DNA of 11,054 bases from Clostridium sp. AM34-11AC (GTDB lineage Bacteria > Bacillota > Clostridia > Lachnospirales > Lachnospiraceae). Location: positions 1 to 11,054 of the forward strand of contig NZ_QWGL01000052.1 in NCBI RefSeq assembly GCF_003435375.1. The letters run 5' to 3'. Shown in pieces: positions 7,354-11,054 of the stretch. The translations under genes were made by a program, and so were the position numbers. Positions within the stretch are counted from its first letter, which is position 1, and every line of letters starts with the position of its first letter. The notes under the pieces were generated by a model. That model had not been told where the DNA came from. It searched no databases and saw nothing but the letters and a program-made list of their open reading frames with translations.

Positions 7354-7371
7354 TTGTTAAAAATATAACAC
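7354..7371. promoter_or_regulatory. Candidate Rex (NADH-sensing repressor) binding site
   Basis: TTGTTAA (7354-7360), four bases, then ATAACAC (7365-7371) matches the clostridial Rex consensus TTGTTAA-N4-TTAACAA in 12 of 14 specified positions. It overlaps the hydrogenase -10 box, where a repressor would block transcription when NADH is low. Hydrogen and fermentation genes are known Rex targets in Clostridia. Chance occurrence in AT-rich DNA cannot be excluded. Confidence 0.4.
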
Positions 7372-7378
7372 TTATATT
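7362..7378. repeat. 7-3-7 inverted repeat over the hydrogenase -10 region
   Basis: AATATAA (7362-7368), CAC, TTATATT (7372-7378) form a perfect inverted repeat that covers the -10 box and part of the spacer. It could be an operator or simply a by-product of AT-rich promoter sequence. Confidence 0.4.
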
Positions 7379-7390
7379 ACGTTCATTCAA
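7362..7390 (-). promoter_or_regulatory. Sigma-A promoter of the hydrogenase gene
   Basis: On the minus strand TTGAAT (7385-7390) and TATATT (7362-7367) are spaced by 17 bases. The predicted start near 7355 gives a leader of about 45 nt before ATG 7310. Confidence 0.6.
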
Positions 7391-7472
7391 GCATAATTTT
7401 CTCTTCCATTCATGAATTTTTCCGCACCCTGCACAGTTTTTTTCATAAACCAGCCCTCATGATACAAAGCAT

Positions 7473-7501
7473 TTGCATTTTATTTTATCTCATTCTATAA
7501 T
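7473..7501 (+). promoter_or_regulatory. Sigma-A promoter of the flavin reductase gene
   Basis: A perfect TATAAT (7496-7501) lies 17 bases after a weak TTGCAT (7473-7478). Transcription would start near 7508, just before the ribosome binding site AAAGGAG at 7521-7527. An in-frame ATG at 7473 lies inside this promoter and is therefore not the translation start. Confidence 0.6.
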
Positions 7502-7535
7502 GAAAGCAGTTTTATCATTGAAAGGAGATTTTTCC

Positions 7536-8042
7536 ATGGCATTCAAAGAAGTTGATATCAAGAGTCTCACCTTTAATCCCTTTACAAAGATCGGTTCCGA
7601 GTGGATGCTGATCACTGCCGGCGATCAGTCCGGATACAACACCATGACCGCAAGCTGGGGCGGTCTCGGCGTTCTCTGGGGCAAAAATGTTGCCACCTGC
7701 TATATCCGCCCGCAGCGCTACACAAAGAAATTCGTCGACGCGAACGATACCTTTACCCTGTCCTTCTACGGACCGGAGCACAAACAGGCACTCTCCATCT
7801 GCGGTTCCAAATCCGGTCGTGACTGCGATAAGGTCAAAGAAGCCGGTCTGACCCCGTACTTTGTTGACGGTACAGCAGCTTTCGAGGAAGCGGACATAGT
7901 CTTCGTCTGCAAGAAGCTCTACGAGGATGAGATCAAGCCGGAGAACTTTATCGCAAAGGAGAACGATGGAAAGTGGTATCCGGAGAAAGATTACCACACC
8001 GTTTATATCGCAGAGATCACAAAAGTTCTTGTGAGAGAATAA
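7536..8042 (+). CDS. Flavin reductase-like / FMN-binding split-barrel protein
   Basis: A 168-residue cytoplasmic protein of the flavin reductase-like family, which binds FMN in a split barrel and passes electrons (flavoredoxin-type proteins) or reduces flavin. Visible family features are NTMTASWGGLGVLWGKNVATCYIRP (35-59, FMN-contact region), the RYTKKFVDANDTFTLSF stretch (61-77), and the LSICGSKSGRDCDKVKEAGL segment (86-105). Cys90 and Cys97 could be redox-active but are not proven so. ATG 7536 is chosen for the AAAGGAG site eight bases upstream and because the promoter excludes earlier starts. It is divergent from the hydrogenase gene, with about 225 bases between start codons, so shared redox control is possible. 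The natural electron donor and acceptor are unknown. Confidence 0.88.
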   Translation: MAFKEVDIKSLTFNPFTKIGSEWMLITAGDQSGYNTMTASWGGLGVLWGKNVATCYIRPQRYTKKFVDANDTFTLSFYGPEHKQALSICGSKSGRDCDKVKEAGLTPYFVDGTAAFEEADIVFVCKKLYEDEIKPENFIAKENDGKWYPEKDYHTVYIAEITKVLVRE

Positions 8043-8104
8043 TTCTGCGTTTCCAGCCGGACGTGTGTGAGACTTGGCGCATAATTCCGGTCGGCACAAG
8101 CCGG

Positions 8105-8121
8105 TAGATTCCGATAATCTA
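8105..8121. repeat. Small hairpin downstream of the flavin reductase gene
   Basis: TAGATT (8105-8110) and AATCTA (8116-8121) pair perfectly around a 5-base loop, ten bases before the main terminator. It may help to stabilise the mRNA 3' end. Nothing else is recognisable between the flavin reductase stop codon and this hairpin. Confidence 0.3.
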
Positions 8122-8130
8122 TATCAACAT

Positions 8131-8171
8131 AAAAAGACCTGCAGATTTTATACATTTCTGCAGGTCTTTTT
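8131..8171. terminator. Bidirectional terminator between convergent genes
   Basis: A perfect 15-bp stem (AAAAAGACCTGCAGA at 8131-8145, TCTGCAGGTCTTTTT at 8157-8171) has an 11-base loop and a run of five T on each strand. It sits between the converging flavin reductase (+) and aminotransferase (-) genes and should end both transcripts. The remaining ~95 bases up to the aminotransferase stop codon show nothing notable. Confidence 0.92.
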
Positions 8172-8268
8172 CGTTTTATGCATTTATCATATTTTCTTTG
8201 ATCATCCGATAAAAACGTAATCCTTACCCGTGAAAAAACTGCCATAGCAGCATTCTGCCGACATTCCT

Positions 8269-9405
8269 TTACTGCTCGCTCATCTTCCTGTCATACGCCT
8301 CTTTCAGGCTGCACTTCAGCGTGATCCCCAGATCTTTGAATACCAGATCCAGACCGGCCATCACGGCTCCCACTTTCTCCGGATAGGCGTTTTCGCCCAT
8401 ATGCCCGATGCGGATCACTTTCCCCGCAAACGCGCCGAAGGATCCGGCCAGCATGATGTTGCATTTTTCCTTCATCGCGGTGAGGATCGCGGTGTCCGTG
8501 GTCCCTTCCGGGACATTGAATACCGTCACAGTGTTGGAAAATCCTGTCTCCTGGTATAATTCCAGGCCGGCTTCTTTTACTGCCGCCCGGACCGCATTTC
8601 CGATCTTTGCATGCCGCTCCAGCATATACGGATCATTTTTAATGTTATCGAACGCCTGTCTCAGTCCGTAGATATCGCTGATCGGCATCGTATACGGGAA
8701 CCACTTTTTCTCATAATAGCCGTCAAACGCCAGGATGTTCGCATAGAAGGACGCGACCGGTGTTTTCCGCGAATGCATCGCCTTGTAAGCATCCGCACTG
8801 ATCGTCACAAAACTTAATCCTGGAGGTGCGGAAACCGCTTTCTGGGATCCTCCGCAGAGAAGATCGATCTGATAATCGTCCACCCGCATCTCCTCGCCGA
8901 ACATGGCCGAAACGGAGTCCACCAGGGTCAGGATCCCGTACTTCTTTAACAGCGGGCAGAGCTTTGAGACATCATTTAACATCCCGCTTGGAGTGTCACA
9001 GTGTACCAGCGCCGCATATTTAAAGTCATGATCTTTTTCCAGATATTTTTCCAGTTCCGCCACATCAAACGCGTTGCGGTAGTCGGTGGAGTAAAGAACC
9101 GGCTCTCCGCCGTACATGGTCACGAACCCGGCAAAGTCTTTTCCGTATTCTCCGTTATCCATTACAAGCACGCGGTCTCCCTTTTCGGTGAGCGTCGCAC
9201 AGGCCGCTTCCAGTCCTAAAATTCCTTCTCCGTCGAGGATCAGCGTCTCATTTTTCGTATGAAGGAGCTCGCTGATCTCCTCACAGGTCTCCTTGTAAAA
9301 ATCATAGAAATCGGCATCCAGATCCGGATTGGTGCAGGCAAGCGCCCGCGCCTGCCGTACATTTTCCCTCACCTGTGTAGGGCCGGGTGTCATGATATCG
9401 TACAT
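8269..9405 (-). CDS. Class V PLP-dependent aminotransferase (alanine/serine-glyoxylate aminotransferase family)
   Basis: A fold-type I, PLP-dependent transaminase of the AGXT/SGAT group, 378 residues long. It begins with the family's MTPGPTQVRENV motif (5-16). Other landmarks are GEGILGLEAA (59-68, cofactor phosphate region), Asp163 in LVDSVSAMFGEE for the pyridine nitrogen, the Schiff-base Lys189 in GGSQKAVSAPPGLSF (185-199), and Arg332 in IRIGHMG for the substrate carboxylate. The protein is complete and shows no targeting signal. GGAAGAG precedes ATG 9405. It lies 53 bases behind the ECF S-component gene on the same strand and is probably co-transcribed. Members of this group use alanine, serine or aspartate with glyoxylate, or pyridoxamine with pyruvate, so the substrate is not settled. 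Linkage to a vitamin-type transporter makes cofactor-related chemistry worth considering. Confidence 0.9.
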   Translation of the reverse strand: MYDIMTPGPTQVRENVRQARALACTNPDLDADFYDFYKETCEEISELLHTKNETLILDGEGILGLEAACATLTEKGDRVLVMDNGEYGKDFAGFVTMYGGEPVLYSTDYRNAFDVAELEKYLEKDHDFKYAALVHCDTPSGMLNDVSKLCPLLKKYGILTLVDSVSAMFGEEMRVDDYQIDLLCGGSQKAVSAPPGLSFVTISADAYKAMHSRKTPVASFYANILAFDGYYEKKWFPYTMPISDIYGLRQAFDNIKNDPYMLERHAKIGNAVRAAVKEAGLELYQETGFSNTVTVFNVPEGTTDTAILTAMKEKCNIMLAGSFGAFAGKVIRIGHMGENAYPEKVGAVMAGLDLVFKDLGITLKCSLKEAYDRKMSEQ

Positions 9406-9458
9406 AATCTCTTCCTTTCTCTCGCCTGCAGGATCAAATCCCTGCCCGGAGCTTCCTT

Positions 9459-9998
9459 TTATTTTAAGACAGGGCGCAGGATCTTGCGAAGCGGCTCAAT
9501 GCAGATCATAACGATTACAGCTGCTGTGCCGATCTGGACCAGATTTCCCGGGATCGAAGCAACCGGGGCAAACACGTTGTGATAAATGATCACTTCTGCG
9601 ATATAGTATCCTACAACCTTGATCACGCACGCAACCGCGATCGCGATCGCATCTCTCGTTAAGCTGTGGTGTCCTTCTGTGATCGCGCCAACTGCGTAAC
9701 CCATCGCACCTACGATCACGAACGTAAACGGCGCCCATGCCGTCCAGCCGGATAACAGATCAAACAGTCCCATACCAAAAGCGCCAGCCAGCATGCCGGT
9801 GCGTTTTCCAAGCAGGATCGCGCAGATAAATAACGGTACATTTCCGAGATGGATCAGTCCTCCGTTTGCCGCGATCGGGAGTCTCACATTTACAAAGGCT
9901 GTAAATACATACGTCAGCGCAATAAACATTGCATCTAAAACGAGTTCTTTTGTGCTGTATCCTTTTTTTGCAGCCACTGCTGCCTGGTTTGTGCTCAT
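9459..9998 (-). CDS. ECF transporter S component (PF07155-like, vitamin precursor uptake)
   Basis: The substrate-binding membrane subunit of an energy-coupling factor transporter, which needs a shared EcfT and two EcfA ATPases encoded elsewhere. The 179-residue protein is almost entirely hydrophobic, with five to six helices. It shows features of the family that contains HmpT and PdxU: KELVLDAMFIALTYVF (17-32, first helix), NGGLIHLGN (45-53), GMLAGAFGMGLFDLLSGWTAWAP (68-90), and the C-terminal IPGNLVQ (149-155). Such proteins bind hydroxymethylpyrimidine, vitamin B6, riboflavin or similar small cofactors with high affinity; which one applies here cannot be read from sequence. AGAGGA lies 8 bases before ATG 9998. 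The aminotransferase gene follows 53 bases downstream. No TPP, FMN or preQ1 riboswitch fold was recognisable upstream. Confidence 0.85.
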   Translation of the reverse strand: MSTNQAAVAAKKGYSTKELVLDAMFIALTYVFTAFVNVRLPIAANGGLIHLGNVPLFICAILLGKRTGMLAGAFGMGLFDLLSGWTAWAPFTFVIVGAMGYAVGAITEGHHSLTRDAIAIAVACVIKVVGYYIAEVIIYHNVFAPVASIPGNLVQIGTAAVIVMICIEPLRKILRPVLK

Positions 9999-10095
9999 AT
10001 CATCATTCCTCTTTTCCCGATGAATGTACTCTCAGGGCCCTTGGAGAATGACATCAGGCTTTCTTTTTGTATTTGCTGTATCAGCTTAGCCTTAT

Positions 10096-10125
10096 GATAT
10101 ATGATATATGGACTTTTTAAAACAA
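10096..10125 (-). promoter_or_regulatory. Possible promoter of the ECF S component / aminotransferase unit
   Basis: On the minus strand TTGTTT (10120-10125) and TATATC (10096-10101) are 18 bases apart, both only partial matches. The -10 area lies in a tandem 7-mer repeat (ATGATAT twice, 10094-10107). The leader to ATG 9998 would be about 90 nt and holds the palindrome AGGGCCCT (10034-10041). Confidence 0.35.
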
Positions 10126-10139
10126 CCAGTTTTTGTTAA

Positions 10140-10380
10140 TTTGACCAGTCCAGATTACCGTATTTCTCTTGTTCGCCCAAAATACAGCATATCATGGTCG
10201 GAAGTCATGAAGAACTCTACAGAGCAATGGAAACGGACCGGGTCGACCTCGTACTGAATGACCAGAGACGTGCATTTTCTGACCGCTACAACAATGAAAT
10301 CCTGGCTGAAAGCCGGATGTATATCGAAATTTCCAGCCGAAATACGCTTGGACGTCTGGAAATGATCGATGTCGCTGAAG
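10140..10380 (+). pseudogene. Fragment of a LysR-type regulator substrate-binding domain
   Basis: An open frame of about 80 codons reads like the middle of a LysR effector-binding domain: PKIQHIMVGSHEELYRAM, then DLVLNDQRRAFSDRY and ILAESRMYIEISSRNTLGRLEMIDV. It has no start codon with a ribosome site, and an in-frame stop (10137-10139) closes it upstream. The roughly 90-residue helix-turn-helix domain is missing, since only about 140 bases separate it from the ECF gene. At its 3' side it runs into the right end of the insertion element near 10380, after which the frame ends within transposon sequence. It is therefore a remnant truncated at both ends. It may once have been a regulator divergent from the ECF/aminotransferase unit. 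The LysR call rests on motif resemblance. Confidence 0.55.
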
Positions 10381-10383
10381 TGA

Positions 10384-10502
10384 CATACTCCCACCACTTA
10401 GCTCACGCTTGAAGTGGGGGCTTCTCGTTCGATTGCCCCGTTGGGCAAAGCATTCACGAGCGATCCCCGTGTGTCCCACGGTTCTTTTTGTCTGATATAT
10501 TT
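10384..10502 (-). ncRNA. Probable reRNA (omega RNA) scaffold at the IS right end
   Basis: In TnpB elements the guide RNA scaffold is transcribed from the 3' part of tnpB through the right end, and its guide comes from flanking DNA. The 120 bases after the tnpB stop are rich in stems: CCGTG/CACGG (10467-10471, 10477-10481); a perfect TTGCCC/GGGCAA with a 4-base loop (10433-10438, 10443-10448) enclosed by CTCGT/ACGAG (10424-10428, 10456-10460); and the subterminal hairpin at 10391-10420. The 5' limit is unknown and probably lies inside tnpB. The guide would begin near 10380 and run to lower coordinates. Confidence 0.6.
10391..10420 (-). repeat. Subterminal right-end hairpin of the IS element
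   Basis: CCACTT (10394-10399) pairs with AAGTGG (10412-10417) and is extended by two outer C:G pairs across a mismatch. An inner AGC/GCT stem (10400-10402, 10407-10409) closes a 4-base loop. Imperfect hairpins near the ends are the sites recognised by the single-strand transposase TnpA in this family. Confidence 0.6.
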
Positions 10503-11054
10503 TTATGATGCTTTTTCGCTCTTTTCTAATATGATCCCGGACATTCTCAGACCTTCCCTGCAGATGTTGACTGCCGCATTTTCATCACGGTCCATCCGGT
10601 TTCCGCAGCTGCAAAGATATACCCGATCTTCCAGTTTCAGATCATGTTTTATTTTTCCACAACAGCTGCATGTTCTGGAACTTGGATACCAGCGGTCGAT
10701 GCGGACAAGCTTCTTCCCTTCCCGTTCCAGTTTATACTGCAAAAAATCTGTGAACATTCTCCAGCCGTTATCATGGACACTTTTTCTAAAATGATGTTCC
10801 CCACTCATCGTCTTCAGATCCAGATCTTCGATGCATACGATATCATAGAAATTGGTTATCTTTCTTGATTCTTTATGCAGATAATCTTTTCTCTGGTGAG
10901 CGATATGTGTATGGATCCGCGCCACTTTTTTCTGCTGTTTTTTGTAACGATTGCTCCCCTTCCGGCAATGGCTCAGTTTTCTCTGCGCCTTCGCCAGTTT
11001 TTCCTCGCTGTTTCTGAAATAGTGCGGATAACCTGCATGTTTTCCATTGGAATC
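10503..11054 (-). CDS. tnpB: RNA-guided endonuclease TnpB (IS605 OrfB), C-terminal part
   Basis: TnpB is a small RNA-guided DNA nuclease with a split RuvC fold, ancestral to Cas12. The window holds the last 183 codons, open to the edge at 11054; the usual length is about 370-400. Counting from the edge, KLAKAQRKLSHCRKGSNRYKK (19-39) and the HQRKDYLHK stretch are typical. IVCIEDLDLK carries the RuvC-II Glu76. RTCSCCG and YLCSCG give a four-Cys zinc ribbon (129, 132, 148, 150), and DRDENAAVNI holds the RuvC-III Asp. The codon at 10925 is a Val (GTG) inside the gene, not its start. The RuvC-I Asp would lie beyond the window. No frameshift or stop interrupts this part, so the nuclease may be active. 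After the stop codon the reRNA region follows directly. Confidence 0.92.
   Translation of the reverse strand, partial: DSNGKHAGYPHYFRNSEEKLAKAQRKLSHCRKGSNRYKKQQKKVARIHTHIAHQRKDYLHKESRKITNFYDIVCIEDLDLKTMSGEHHFRKSVHDNGWRMFTDFLQYKLEREGKKLVRIDRWYPSSRTCSCCGKIKHDLKLEDRVYLCSCGNRMDRDENAAVNICREGLRMSGIILEKSEKAS

Larger units (their letters stand above)
10381..11054 (-). mobile_element. IS200/IS605-family element, right end and 3' part (runs off the window)
   Basis: The C-terminal part of tnpB plus a structured non-coding right end mark an IS200/IS605-type element. The boundary is placed near 10381, where the LysR-like frame stops and the sequence TGACATACTCCCACC leads into the subterminal hairpin (10391-10420). 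Such elements lack terminal inverted repeats and target duplications, and none is seen. The left end and any tnpA lie outside the window. Confidence 0.8.

Noticed and set aside
7515..8099. 194-residue minus-strand open frame opposite the flavin reductase
   Set aside because: It is fully antisense to a gene with clear family motifs and its own promoter and ribosome site, and it shows no recognisable domain.
10021..10060. TPP riboswitch before the ECF gene, suggested by CTGAG and CCTGAT words
   Set aside because: On the minus strand the two words come in the wrong order and the rest of the conserved core is missing.
10192..10479. Minus-strand open frames across the IS right end and LysR remnant
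   Set aside because: They cross the element boundary and the reRNA stems, and have no family resemblance.

Overview
The window reads as chromosomal DNA of an anaerobic, low-to-mid GC Firmicute, most likely a Lachnospiraceae-type Clostridium relative. This is inferred from a group B [FeFe] hydrogenase, clostridial-style AGGAGG ribosome binding sites, sigma-A promoters, and protein families common in that group. Ten genes or gene remnants are supported. All are on the minus strand except a flavin reductase and a broken LysR fragment.

Left part (1-3756): a SulP anion transporter with a C-terminal STAS domain, with its own promoter and a terminator at each end. Upstream of it is an L-cystine/amino-acid:cation symporter of the TcyP type, closed by a strong terminator. 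Middle (3756-5790): the tRNA methyltransferase TrmO and a patatin-like phospholipase that starts at TTG. The 263-base gap between phospholipase and hydrogenase is full of hairpins: five perfect or near-perfect inverted repeats, one of which straddles the phospholipase promoter. Nothing coding explains the other four.

Centre-right (5787-8042): a multi-cluster [FeFe] hydrogenase, divergent from a small FMN-binding flavin reductase-like protein. The hydrogenase promoter carries a near-consensus Rex-type site and an inverted repeat over its -10 box, which suggests redox control. Next (8131-9998) come a shared convergent terminator and a two-gene unit: an ECF transporter S component followed by a class V aminotransferase. 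This pair may serve vitamin or cofactor precursor uptake and conversion; vitamin B6 is a speculative possibility.

Right end (10140-11054): the C-terminal part of an IS200/IS605-family TnpB runs off the window. It is followed by a structured right end that should encode its reRNA (omega RNA). The element abuts a decayed LysR substrate-binding-domain fragment, which therefore probably supplies the current guide sequence. No wholly new system is evident. The intergenic hairpin cluster and the TnpB/reRNA junction are the parts that best repay follow-up.
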